A stretch of 64,000 nucleotides of DNA. Source: Heterorhizobium halophytocola (GTDB taxonomy: Bacteria > Pseudomonadota > Alphaproteobacteria > Rhizobiales > Rhizobiaceae). The notes beneath the pieces were generated by a model that worked only from the letters and a program-made list of their open reading frames with translations, was not told the origin of the DNA and did not search any database. The position numbers and the translations under genes were made by a program. Shown piece after piece: positions 8,656-16,809 of the stretch; position 1 is the stretch's first letter; each line of letters starts with the position of its first letter. The stretch spans positions 434,001-498,000 of the forward strand of contig NZ_JAGGJU010000002.1 in assembly GCF_017873095.1 (NCBI RefSeq), read 5' to 3'.

Positions 8656-9655
8656 GTTTCATCCGCGGATTGAAGAGGGCGCCCAGCATGTCGACAATGA
8701 TGTTGATGACGATGAAGATCAGGCCGAACATAAGCACCAGCCCCTGGATCAGCGGCAGGTCGCGATTGATCACCGCGTCGATCGCCATGTTGCCGATGCC
8801 GGGATAGGAAAAGATCCGCTCGACGATCACCGTGCCGCCGATCATGAAGGTGAACTGCACGCCGGTCAGCGTCAGCGTCGGGCCGATCGCGTTGCGCAGC
8901 GCCTCCTGCACGACGAGGCGCAGTTCCGACATGCCTTTGAGCCGGGCAAGCGCCACATAATCCTGCAGCATGGCCTCGGACAGCGCTTCCTTCAGCGTGC
9001 GTACGATGACGGCCGCCAGCGGCAGGCCGAGCGCCAGCACCGGCATGACCATATGGGACAGGATGTCGGCAAACAGCGGGAAGCGCAGCGTCAACAGGCT
9101 CTCGATCAGGTAGAAATTCGTGGCGAAACCCTGAGACAGCGAGGGGTCGATGCGACCCGACATCGGAAAGACCGGAAAGGCGACGCCGAGCACGAGAACG
9201 AGGATCAGCGCCCAGACGAAATCCGGTACCGCCAGGAACAGGCCGTTCAGCACGTCGATCAGCGGATCGAGGGGGGTGCGCCTGGCAAGCGTGGCAAGAA
9301 TGGCGATCAGGCCACCGCCGAGCACGCCGAGCAAAAGGGCGGCAAAGGCCAGTTCCAGCGTTGCCGGCAGGCGCTCGAGCAGCAGCGACAGGACCGAGCG
9401 CTTGAGCGAGATCGAGGTGCCGAAATCGCCGGCGAGCATGTCGCGCATCCAGACGCCGAACTGCACGGGAATGCTGGAATCAAGCCCGTATCTGACCCTG
9501 AGGGCGGCAATATCTGCGGCAGAGGCGCCGGGCGAGATCATCATGGCGATCGGATCGCCCGGCACGATCCTGAGGAGCCCGAAGACGATGACGGCGACGC
9601 CTAAAAGCGTCACCACCGCCATGGCGGCCCGATTGAGAATGCCGGTGAGAGACAT
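8648..9655 (-). CDS. ABC transporter permease (OppB/DppB-like)
   Basis: 335-aa inner-membrane permease of the DppB type. The N-terminal membrane segment AAMAVVTLLGVAVIVFGLLR is followed by the conserved RIVPGDP motif, and an EAA loop is near DYVALARLKGMSELRLVVQEA. The start MSLTGILNRA has GGAGGGTTCTTC just upstream; an earlier in-frame codon lacks such a site. Its end overlaps the next permease by 8 bp. The 81 bp between it and the binding-protein gene hold a strong hairpin. Confidence 0.92.
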   Translation of the reverse strand: MSLTGILNRAAMAVVTLLGVAVIVFGLLRIVPGDPIAMMISPGASAADIAALRVRYGLDSSIPVQFGVWMRDMLAGDFGTSISLKRSVLSLLLERLPATLELAFAALLLGVLGGGLIAILATLARRTPLDPLIDVLNGLFLAVPDFVWALILVLVLGVAFPVFPMSGRIDPSLSQGFATNFYLIESLLTLRFPLFADILSHMVMPVLALGLPLAAVIVRTLKEALSEAMLQDYVALARLKGMSELRLVVQEALRNAIGPTLTLTGVQFTFMIGGTVIVERIFSYPGIGNMAIDAVINRDLPLIQGLVLMFGLIFIVINIIVDMLGALFNPRMKHG

Positions 9656-9701
9656 GAAGAACCCTCCGAGGTGCTTCGTGGATTGCATGCCGCGCGATAC
9701 G

Positions 9702-9729
9702 CCGGGACGGGCAGGACTGCCCGCCCCGG
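9702..9729 (-). other. Intercistronic hairpin after the solute-binding-protein gene
   Basis: CGGGCA (9708-9713) pairs with TGCCCG (9718-9723), and the outer CCGGG/CCCGG extends the stem past one mismatch. There is no T-run, so a transcript stabiliser or processing site separating abundant binding-protein mRNA from the permease mRNA is likelier than a terminator. This role is inferred from known binding-protein operons. Confidence 0.5.
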
Positions 9730-9736
9730 GCATTGA

Positions 9737-11272
9737 TCAGGCTGGCGCGACGAGCGTCGGCTGCAGGGCGCCCGACACGTTCGGCGTTACCGCCATGGTG
9801 CTCTTGAACACGATCGGCTGGACATATTGGAGGAGGGGAATGACATAGCCCTGTTCGGCGATGTACTTGCTGACCGCCTTCCAGCCTGCGATGCGCTTTT
9901 CCTCGTCCTTTTCGCCCCAGAGCGGCGCGATCATGTTGTCGAGATCGTCGGTATTCCAGACCGAATGCGGCGAAGGCCCGAACATGGCAAAGCCGGTGGA
10001 GGTCGTCGGGTCGCCGATCGCATTGCCCCAGTTGTAGAAGGCGGCAGGCGCGAGCTGGTCTGCCGCGCGCAGCTCATAGTGCTTGGCGATCTCGTAGACC
10101 TCGATTTCCGCCTCGATGCCGACCTTTCGCCACATGCCGACGATCGCCTGGATCATCTCGTAGTCCTTGGGCTTCAGCCCGCGCGTGGTCTGGATGGTGA
10201 ACTTGGCCGGCTTGTCGGTCGAATAGCCCGAGTCCGCCAGCAGCTTGACGGCGAGGTCCGGATCGTAGGCTACCTTGATCGACGGATCATAGGCCGAATA
10301 TTCCGGCGCCTCCAGCGTGTCGATCGGCACGCCGTAGCCCGACAGCAGCCGCTTGACGATGGCTTCCTTGTTGATCGCATGATGGGCGGCAAGTCGCACG
10401 TTCTTGTCGAGCATCACCTCGATATTGTTGATGAAGATCATGCCGATGTCGGAGACGGGAATGGCGACGCCGGACAGGCCGTCCTTTTCCTTCAGACGGT
10501 CATATTCCTCATAGGGGATCTCAAGCGTCACGTCGGAGGAGCCGGATTCGATCTCGGCGACGCGGCTCGTGGTATCCGGCACGAACTTGAAGACGACCGT
10601 GTCGAAGGGCGGCTTGCCGCCATGATAGGCAGGGTTTGCTTTCAGCCGCAGGAAGGCGTTGCCCTCATAGGCATCGACCATATAGGGCCCGGTGCCGATC
10701 GGCTTCTTTTCGAAACCTTCCGCCCCGACCTTCTCGTAATAGGCCTTGGGCATGACATAGCCGGTGAGGAAGGCCATCCACATGAACAGCGTCGGCTCGA
10801 AGCGCAGCACGTCGGCGGTGATGCGGTTGCCGTCGATCTTGAAATTGCCGACGGTGGACCAGACGAACTGGATCGGGTTGCCGGTCTCGGCCTTTGCCGC
10901 GCGCTCCAGCGACCAGACGACGTCCTCCGGCGTGAAGGCCGATCCGTCATGCCAGGTTACGCCCTCGCGGACATCCATGAAGACCTGGCTCTTGTCATCG
11001 TTCCAGCCCCATTTGGTCAAAAGGCCCGGTTCGAAGGAAAGATCCGGCTTCTGGCCGACATATTGGTCGAAGATCGATCGGTAGATCGCCTGGATGGTCG
11101 GGTTGACGGCGGACGGCCCGACGGTCGGGTCGAAGGACGGCAGGTTGACGTTGAAAGCAATGGTGAGAGTGCCTGCCTCGGCGGCGTTGACCGGGATACG
11201 GCCCGCCAGGATTCCGGACAGGAAAGCGGCTGCGCCAAGGCCAAGCGTCTGGCGACGTGTCAGTGTCGACAT
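9737..11272 (-). CDS. Peptide/nickel-type ABC transporter substrate-binding protein (family 5)
   Basis: 512-aa periplasmic binding protein and first gene of the importer operon. The N-terminus MSTLTRRQTLGLGAAAFLSG has a twin-arginine-like motif and an export signal ending near VNAAEA. Family 5 features follow: TIAFNVNLPSFDPTVGPSA, VTWHDGSAFTPEDVVWSLERA and GTGPYMVD. The start has an ACGGAG ribosome-binding site; a longer frame upstream runs through the promoter and is rejected. The divergent neighbour is the indolepyruvate-oxidoreductase-like gene, which suggests that the imported compound feeds that pathway. The ligand is unknown. Confidence 0.92.
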   Translation of the reverse strand: MSTLTRRQTLGLGAAAFLSGILAGRIPVNAAEAGTLTIAFNVNLPSFDPTVGPSAVNPTIQAIYRSIFDQYVGQKPDLSFEPGLLTKWGWNDDKSQVFMDVREGVTWHDGSAFTPEDVVWSLERAAKAETGNPIQFVWSTVGNFKIDGNRITADVLRFEPTLFMWMAFLTGYVMPKAYYEKVGAEGFEKKPIGTGPYMVDAYEGNAFLRLKANPAYHGGKPPFDTVVFKFVPDTTSRVAEIESGSSDVTLEIPYEEYDRLKEKDGLSGVAIPVSDIGMIFINNIEVMLDKNVRLAAHHAINKEAIVKRLLSGYGVPIDTLEAPEYSAYDPSIKVAYDPDLAVKLLADSGYSTDKPAKFTIQTTRGLKPKDYEMIQAIVGMWRKVGIEAEIEVYEIAKHYELRAADQLAPAAFYNWGNAIGDPTTSTGFAMFGPSPHSVWNTDDLDNMIAPLWGEKDEEKRIAGWKAVSKYIAEQGYVIPLLQYVQPIVFKSTMAVTPNVSGALQPTLVAPA

Positions 11273-11380
11273 TGATTTTGCTCCGTTTGTTCCCCTGAAC
11301 TCCGTCGGACGGTTCTCCGCGGAGGCACGCTTGTTGTTTGAGCCAAGTCTAAGAGCAAATATGGCGGTCCAGCAAGGCAA

Positions 11381-11396
11381 ATATTTGAGGTTTAAA
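11381..11396. promoter_or_regulatory. AT-rich operator-like dyad upstream of the ABC importer operon
   Basis: ATATTTGAGGTTTAAA is about 109 bp before the binding-protein start and matches the site upstream of the monooxygenase operon (5201-5216, reverse strand) at 15 of 16 positions. It lies in the 336-bp divergent region between the importer and the iorA-like gene. Confidence 0.55.
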
Positions 11397-11414
11397 ACTT
11401 TCGCCCGGTGTGCG

Positions 11415-11448
11415 AATGCATGCTGATGCATAAATATGCAATTGCATG
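11415..11448. promoter_or_regulatory. Cluster of ATGCAT/GCATGC palindromes in the divergent promoter region
   Basis: Three overlapping palindromic elements occur in 34 bp: ATGCATGC, a second ATGCAT, and a perfect 12-bp palindrome ATGCAATTGCAT at 11436-11447. Similar ATGCAT elements recur at 11562-11567 and at 24411-24418. Such clustering in a GC-rich genome suggests regulator sites, probably of the winged-helix MarR type. The protein is unidentified. Confidence 0.45.
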
Positions 11449-11529
11449 TCTTTTAACGGCCGGATGGGGCGGCGCATGCAGTGGATCATGAGAAAAGTGC
11501 CGCATGCTGTCCGTCGTGGTCTATTCCTG

Positions 11530-11572
11530 TTGACATTTCCCAAATGCCAAAAATATGCTAATGCATGCTAAT
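11530..11572 (+). promoter_or_regulatory. Putative promoter of the iorAB-like operon with a direct-repeat operator
   Basis: TTGACA at 11530-11535 is followed 18 bp later by a TATGCT -10-like hexamer at 11554-11559. The direct repeat ATGCTAAT-GC-ATGCTAAT (11555-11572) covers the -10 and probable start site, where a bound repressor would block transcription. The iorA-like start codon lies 37 bp downstream, with a GGGG-containing ribosome-binding site. Confidence 0.5.
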
Positions 11573-11608
11573 TGAAGAATTCCGGTTTACGGAAAAGGGG
11601 AATGTGAG

Positions 11609-13762
11609 ATGGCGGAGCGGTCATTCGCGCGCGAAGTCGAGGATCTGAAACTCGGCGAGGGCGATATCTTCAGGGGCGAGGGCATTCTCGCCATTACCAA
11701 GGCGCTGCTGCAGTCGGGCGTCTCCTATGTCGGCGGCTATCAGGGCTCGCCGATTTCCCACCTGATGGACGTGCTGGCCGACGCCAAGGACGTGATGAAC
11801 GACCTCGGCGTCCACTTCGAATCCTCGGCCTCCGAGGCCGCCGCCGCCGCCATGCTGTCGGCTTCGGTGATGTATCCGGTGCGCGGCGCGGTCACGTGGA
11901 AGTCCACCGCCGGCACCAATGTCGCCTCCGACGCACTCTCCAACCTGTCGTCGGGCGGCGTCACCGGCGGGGCGCTCGTCATCATCGGCGAGGATTTCGG
12001 CGAGGGCTCCTCGATCATGCAGGAGCGCAGCCACGCCTTCGCGATGAAATCGCAGATGTGGCTTTTGACGCCCCGGCCGAACCTGCCGGCGATCGTCGAT
12101 GCGGTGGAGAAGGGGTTCGAATTGTCGGAAGCCTCCAACACGCCCGTGATGCTGCAGGTCGGCATCCGCAGCTGTCACGTGCATGGCCAGTTTACCGCCA
12201 AGGACAACAAGCGCCCGGCCTTCACGCTGAGAGAGGCCATGGAAAATCCGCGCCGGGATGTCAGCCGCATCGTCCTGCCGCCGGCGACCTTCCTGCACGA
12301 GAAGGAAAAGCTGGAGCGCCGCTGGCCGGCCGCCGTCCAGTTCGTCAAGGACAACAGGCTCAACGAATTCTTCGGTCCTGAGGAAGGCGATGTCGGCATC
12401 ATCCTGCAGGGCGGTCTCTACAACAGCGCCATGCGCGCCCTGCAGCAGCTTGGCCTTGCCGATGTCTACGGCAATAGCCGGGTTCCGATCTACTGCATGA
12501 ATGTCGCCTATCCGATGATCGACGACGAGGTCATCGCCTTTGCCGCGGGCAAGAAGGCGGTGATCATGCTGGAGGAAGGCGCGCCCGAATATATCGAGCA
12601 GACCCTGCACACGCTGATGCGCCGCCGCGACATCCAGACGAAGGTCTCCGGCAAGGACATACTGCCGCTCGGCGGCGAATATACTGCACCGGTGCTGGTC
12701 AAGGGGCTCGCCGCCTTCTTCGAGGCCAATGCGCCGCAGTTGCTCGGCAACCGTCCGCCGGTGCCCGATGCCGAGCCGGTGCTCAATGACCCCAAGGTCA
12801 AGGCGCTTGCCGAGGTCGTGCCGGCCCGCCCCGCCGGCTTCTGCACCGGGTGTCCCGAGCGGCCGATCTTTGCCGCGATGAAGCTGGTCGAAAAGGAACT
12901 CGGCGAGCACCACGTTTCGGCCGATATCGGTTGCCACCTGTTTTCCATCCTGCCGCCCTTCAATATCGGCGGCACCACCATGGGTTACGGCCTCGGGCCT
13001 GCGTCCGCCTCCGCCTTCAACGTCGAGGCCGACAAGCGGTCGATTTCGGTGATGGGCGATGGCGGCTTCTGGCACAACGGCCTGGCAAGCTCGGTCGGCA
13101 ATGCAGTGTTCAACAAGCAGGACGGCGTCATCCTGGTGGTCGACAACTTCTATTCGGCAGCGACCGGCGGGCAGGACATCCTGTCGTCCCGCGCGCAGAA
13201 TGCCCGTCGCAAGACCAATAATTCGATCGTCGATGCCGTGACCGGGATCGGCGCCAAATGGGTGCGCCAGATCGATCGTACCTATGACGTCGCCAAGATG
13301 CGCGACACCCTGCGCGAAGCGCTGACGACCAAGGAGACCGGCCCGAAGATCATCGTCGCCTCGTCCGAATGCATGCTCAACAAGCAGCGCCGGGTAAAAC
13401 CGCAATTCAACAAGGCGGTGAAGGAGGGTAAGCGCATGGTCAAGGAGCGATTCGGCGTCGACGAGGACGTGTGCACCGGCGACCACGCCTGCATCCGGCT
13501 GTCCGGCTGTCCGTCGCTGTCGGTCAAGCACACCGACGATCCGTTGAAGGACGATCCGGTGGCGGCGATCGACAATTCCTGCGTCGGCTGCGGCAATTGC
13601 GGCGAGGTCTCCGAGGCCGCCGTGCTTTGCCCCTCGTTCTATCGGGCCGATGTGATCAACAATCCGACCGGCTGGGATCGCTTTCTTCATCGGGCCCGCA
13701 ATGCGGTGATCGGCTGGCTGCAGCAGCGCCGCCAGTCGTCCCGCATCGTGTTTGCCGACTGA
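11609..13762 (+). CDS. Indolepyruvate:ferredoxin oxidoreductase alpha-subunit-like protein (IorA-like)
   Basis: 717-aa thiamine-pyrophosphate 2-oxoacid oxidoreductase subunit. The N-terminal pyrimidine-binding part starts GEGILAITKALLQSGVSYVGGYQGSP. The TPP-binding part is around GDGGFWHNGLASSVGNAVFNKQDGVILVVDN. An iron-sulfur C-terminus follows, with CTGDHACIRLSGCPS and the ferredoxin-type CVGCGNCG. IorA enzymes decarboxylate aryl pyruvates to aryl-acetyl-CoA with ferredoxin as acceptor; the exact substrate here is unknown. It forms an operon with the IorB-like gene 10 bp downstream and is divergent from the importer. Its place beside anthraniloyl-CoA enzymes fits use on an indolic or aryl 2-oxoacid. 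Confidence 0.88.
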   Translation: MAERSFAREVEDLKLGEGDIFRGEGILAITKALLQSGVSYVGGYQGSPISHLMDVLADAKDVMNDLGVHFESSASEAAAAAMLSASVMYPVRGAVTWKSTAGTNVASDALSNLSSGGVTGGALVIIGEDFGEGSSIMQERSHAFAMKSQMWLLTPRPNLPAIVDAVEKGFELSEASNTPVMLQVGIRSCHVHGQFTAKDNKRPAFTLREAMENPRRDVSRIVLPPATFLHEKEKLERRWPAAVQFVKDNRLNEFFGPEEGDVGIILQGGLYNSAMRALQQLGLADVYGNSRVPIYCMNVAYPMIDDEVIAFAAGKKAVIMLEEGAPEYIEQTLHTLMRRRDIQTKVSGKDILPLGGEYTAPVLVKGLAAFFEANAPQLLGNRPPVPDAEPVLNDPKVKALAEVVPARPAGFCTGCPERPIFAAMKLVEKELGEHHVSADIGCHLFSILPPFNIGGTTMGYGLGPASASAFNVEADKRSISVMGDGGFWHNGLASSVGNAVFNKQDGVILVVDNFYSAATGGQDILSSRAQNARRKTNNSIVDAVTGIGAKWVRQIDRTYDVAKMRDTLREALTTKETGPKIIVASSECMLNKQRRVKPQFNKAVKEGKRMVKERFGVDEDVCTGDHACIRLSGCPSLSVKHTDDPLKDDPVAAIDNSCVGCGNCGEVSEAAVLCPSFYRADVINNPTGWDRFLHRARNAVIGWLQQRRQSSRIVFAD

Positions 13763-13772
13763 GGAGCGCAAG

Positions 13773-15323
13773 ATGGATACCCTTACCGACAGCATGGGCA
13801 CCATGCTCTCCGCCGACAAGCCCTTCTCGATCGCCATTCTGGCCATGGGCGGGCAGGGCGGCGGCGTTCTCGCCGACTGGATCGTCGCGCTCGCCGAAAG
13901 CCAGGGCTGGGTGGCCCAGACCTCGTCGGTGCCGGGCGTTGCCCAGCGCACCGGCGCGACGATCTATTACCTGGAGATGATCCCCGCGCGCGAAGGCGTT
14001 ACCCCGATCCTCTCGCTGATGCCGACGCCGGGCGATGTCGACGTGGTCATCGCTGCCGAGCTGATGGAGGCCGGCCGTTCGGTGATGCGCGGTCTCGTCA
14101 CGCCGGACAAGACGCTGCTGGTCGCCTCCACCCACCGCTCCTTTGCCGTCGGCGAGAAGGAGAAGCCGGGCGATGGCATCGGCAATCCCGAGACCGTGGT
14201 CGACGCCACCGACTTCGCCGCGAAGAAGACGGTCGCCTTCGACATGGAAACGCTGGCGGCGAAGAATGGCAGCGTGATATCCTCTGCCATGTTCGGCGCC
14301 TTTGCCGCGACACGGGCGCTTCCCTTTGCCAAGGAAGCCTACGAGGAAACGATCAAGGCCGGTGGCAAGGGCGTTTCGGCCAGCCTGAAGGCCTTCGATG
14401 CCGCCTATCTGAGGGCGCTCAAGGGCGAAAACGACAAGCTGTCGGCAACCCCCGTCAAGCGCCTCGATCCTTTGCCGCAGACTGCCGGTCATGCCGAGCT
14501 CGACAGGCTGCTGACGCGCATCCGCGCCGAATTCCCCGAGATTGCGCACCCTATGCTCTATGCGGGGGTGAAGAAGCTCACCGACTTCCAGGACCCGCGA
14601 TACGCCGACGAATATCTGACGCGGGTCGCCGAACTGCATGCAGCCGATCGGGCGCAGGGCGGTGCGGACAAGGGCTTTGCCTTCACCGTGCAGGCGGCAA
14701 AATATGTGGCCGTTGCCATGGCCTATGACGATGTCGTGCGGGTGGCCGACCTCAAGGTGCGCGGCTCGCGCTTCGAGCGGGTGCGCAAGGAAGTCGGCGT
14801 GAAGGAAGACCAGATCCTCTACATGACCGAATACATGCATCCGCGGATGGACGAGGTCTGCGGCACGCTGCCGAAGGGGCTCGGCTTGTGGATCGAGCAG
14901 CGCCCCAAGGTTTTTGCCTTTCTCGACAAGCGGATCAACAAGGGGCGGCGGGTCAAGACCGGCACGCTGTTCTGGTTTTCCGGCCTCTACCTGATCTCGG
15001 CCCTGCGCCGCATCCGCCGCGGCAGCCTTCGCCATTTCCGCGAAATCGAGCACCGCGAAGCCTGGTTGCACAAGGCGCTGGAGGTGCTGCCGATCAATTA
15101 CGACCTGGCCGTCGAGGTGATCGGCACCCGCCGGCTGGTCAAGGGCTATTCCGACACCCATGCCCGCGGCCTGTCGAAATTCGACCGGGTGCTGGATGCC
15201 CTGCCGATGCTGCGTGCCCGCGAAGACGGTGCCGTCTGGCTGAAACGCCTGCGACAGGCAGCTTTGCTCGACGAGACCGGCATTGCGCTGGACGGTGCGC
15301 TGAAGACGGTCGCGACGCTCTGA
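13773..15323 (+). CDS. Indolepyruvate oxidoreductase beta-subunit family protein with long C-terminal extension
   Basis: 516 aa. The first about 190 residues match the gamma-type domain of 2-oxoacid:ferredoxin oxidoreductases (SIAILAMGGQGGGVLADWIV, PGVAQRTGATIYY). Roughly 300 further residues form an extension of the kind annotated DUF6537 in proteobacterial homologues, with basic segments such as YSDTHARGLSKFDRVL. Classical archaeal IorB proteins have only the first domain. The start MDTLTD was chosen because GAGGAG lies just after the upstream stop and the alternative in-frame codon is inside iorA. The function of the extension is unknown. Confidence 0.87.
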   Translation: MDTLTDSMGTMLSADKPFSIAILAMGGQGGGVLADWIVALAESQGWVAQTSSVPGVAQRTGATIYYLEMIPAREGVTPILSLMPTPGDVDVVIAAELMEAGRSVMRGLVTPDKTLLVASTHRSFAVGEKEKPGDGIGNPETVVDATDFAAKKTVAFDMETLAAKNGSVISSAMFGAFAATRALPFAKEAYEETIKAGGKGVSASLKAFDAAYLRALKGENDKLSATPVKRLDPLPQTAGHAELDRLLTRIRAEFPEIAHPMLYAGVKKLTDFQDPRYADEYLTRVAELHAADRAQGGADKGFAFTVQAAKYVAVAMAYDDVVRVADLKVRGSRFERVRKEVGVKEDQILYMTEYMHPRMDEVCGTLPKGLGLWIEQRPKVFAFLDKRINKGRRVKTGTLFWFSGLYLISALRRIRRGSLRHFREIEHREAWLHKALEVLPINYDLAVEVIGTRRLVKGYSDTHARGLSKFDRVLDALPMLRAREDGAVWLKRLRQAALLDETGIALDGALKTVATL

Positions 15324-15653
15324 GAGGGGTATGGCGAGGCGGGTGTGCTGTCACGGTCCGCGGGCAGCGCAAGGCGGTCGGAGAGCGCCCTTTCCTGCCT
15401 GTCGCCAGCCCTTATAGGGTTTAGACCTGGGCGCTCCGAAGCCAAAGGCAGGGCTGAGGGGCCGGGCTTTGAAAATCAAGTCCAGAACCTCAGGGAAGGG
15501 GTGGATGGGACTGTCCGGCATAGATCCGCGAAGGCCATCACTCCGTGATGGTCGCCATGATTGCCTCGCCGCCTTCTCGGCGGAAACATCGGAAATGAAC
15601 GTCGACTGGCACCGGCGCGCGATCGATCGGCTCAAGGCCCTCGGGTCCGGACC
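15324..15653. other. 330-bp intergenic region with two hairpins
   Basis: No convincing gene lies between the convergent iorB-like and TetR genes. CCATCAC (15535-15541), loop TCC, GTGATGG (15545-15551) forms a tight hairpin, and a CCGCC/GGCGG hairpin follows near 15572. Neither has a T-run. They may end transcription from either side or be remnants of a dispersed repeat. Confidence 0.5.
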
Positions 15654-16226
15654 TCATCTCTCCCGCGCAAACATCTCGACGATCCGTTCCACGCGCTCCT
15701 TGCGAAAGGCCGCCCGGATCCGGCCGTGGCGCTCCAGTTCCGCCAGGCCGTGCAGGGTTGCCCAGAAGGCCTCGGTGACGATCTCCGCGTCAGGGTGAAA
15801 CCGCGCGATGACCGTCATCATCGCCCCGAACGTGTCGCGCAAGACCTGGGGCGTGTCTGACCTTGCAAAGCGCAGACCGCTCGGCAGGATGAACATGGCT
15901 TCATACAGCGCCGGCCGTTCGAATGCGAAATCGAGATAGGCGGTTGCAACGTCTTCGATTGCCTGTTCCGGTGCTGCGTCCCGGCGAACCGATGCCCGCA
16001 AGGCGGGTCCTAGCTCTGCGAATCCCTCGAGCGCGACCGCGCCGATGATCGCGTCCCGGTTTTCAAAATGCGCATAAAGGACAGGCTGGCTGTATTCGAT
16101 TTCCTGCGCAAGTTTGCGGATCGTCACGGAGGCCCAGCCCGCATCCTCGGCAAGCTTTCTGGCCGCTGCGATGATCCGACGTTCCCGTTCGGCTCGTTCC
16201 CGCTCTTTGCGCTCGTTTACACCCAT
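15654..16226 (-). CDS. TetR/AcrR family transcriptional regulator
   Basis: 190-aa repressor-type protein. The N-terminal helix-turn-helix reads VTIRKLAQEIEYSQPVLYAHFENRDAII (TetR_N), followed by a helical TetR_C-like ligand domain. The ATG giving MGVNERKER has GACGGGG 5 bp upstream; a GTG 18 bp earlier is an alternative. It is divergent from a small DoxX-type gene and a flavodoxin-like quinone reductase gene. A perfect odd palindrome in the shared promoter region is a candidate operator. Confidence 0.9.
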   Translation of the reverse strand: MGVNERKERERAERERRIIAAARKLAEDAGWASVTIRKLAQEIEYSQPVLYAHFENRDAIIGAVALEGFAELGPALRASVRRDAAPEQAIEDVATAYLDFAFERPALYEAMFILPSGLRFARSDTPQVLRDTFGAMMTVIARFHPDAEIVTEAFWATLHGLAELERHGRIRAAFRKERVERIVEMFARER

Positions 16227-16287
16227 GGATACCCCGTCAGCCACTTATTCCTGGAACTGTAGCGGCAGAAATAATTTCCGGCAACGA

Positions 16288-16317
16288 TTGACAATATAGC
16301 AATGCTAGATTTAATGG
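16288..16317 (+). promoter_or_regulatory. Promoter/operator candidate between tetR and the DoxX gene
   Basis: TTGACA (16288-16293) overlaps the region of the perfect 11-bp odd palindrome TAGCAATGCTA (16297-16307), which falls in the spacer before an AT-rich -10 position. This is the expected geometry for TetR-type repression of the divergent DoxX/flavodoxin genes. Confidence 0.5.
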
Positions 16318-16359
16318 CAGCGATATAAATTGTTGTAATCGGCCCGTCAGGATCTTTCG

Positions 16360-16710
16360 ATGTCCAATATCCTATCGCTTACCGTTGGGAATGCCGCGAC
16401 GCTCGCGGCCGCCGCGGCGTTTCTCCTCGGTGGAGTAATCAATGCTTCCGGCCGCAAGGCCGTCCGCGAAGAGTTCGTGCGCTACGGCTTTCCCTGGTGG
16501 TGGTGCCGGGTCACTGCCTTGCTTGAGATCCTGACGGCCATTCTGCTTGTCTTGCCGCCGACCTTCACGATCGGCCTGGTACTTGGCACCGGCATCATGC
16601 TCGCCGCGATCCTGGCCGTCGTCCGGGCGCGCGATTTCGGCCACCTGCCGCCGCCGGCGGTCTTCCTGCTTCTGCTGATGACCGCCGCCTTCTTCCAGGT
16701 CTCGTCCTAG
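16360..16710 (+). CDS. DoxX-family small membrane protein
   Basis: 116-aa integral membrane protein with about four hydrophobic segments, e.g. AATLAAAAAFLLGGVIN, VTALLEILTAILLVLPP and GTGIMLAAILAVV. The FVRYGFPWWWCRVTALLEI stretch is typical of DoxX-like proteins. It lies downstream of the TetR-linked promoter and 99 bp before the flavodoxin-type quinone reductase, so both may answer the same quinone or electrophile signal. Biochemical function is unknown. Confidence 0.8.
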   Translation: MSNILSLTVGNAATLAAAAAFLLGGVINASGRKAVREEFVRYGFPWWWCRVTALLEILTAILLVLPPTFTIGLVLGTGIMLAAILAVVRARDFGHLPPPAVFLLLLMTAAFFQVSS

Positions 16711-16809
16711 CCGCCACGGCAGTCCGACAGTCCCAGCCATTCTCTCACCCAGTTCTAACCGCGCTGCATCGAGCAGCGAGGCGCAAAATCACGGCATAAG
16801 GAGCCAGTC

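Noticed and set aside
8167-9604. Polar plus-strand frames resembling Glu/His/Gln-rich proteins
   Set aside because: Antisense of the oppB/oppC permeases.
11621-13951. Minus-strand 776-codon open frame
   Set aside because: Fully antisense to the iorA-like gene, which has TPP and iron-sulfur motifs; the antisense translation has no recognisable domain.
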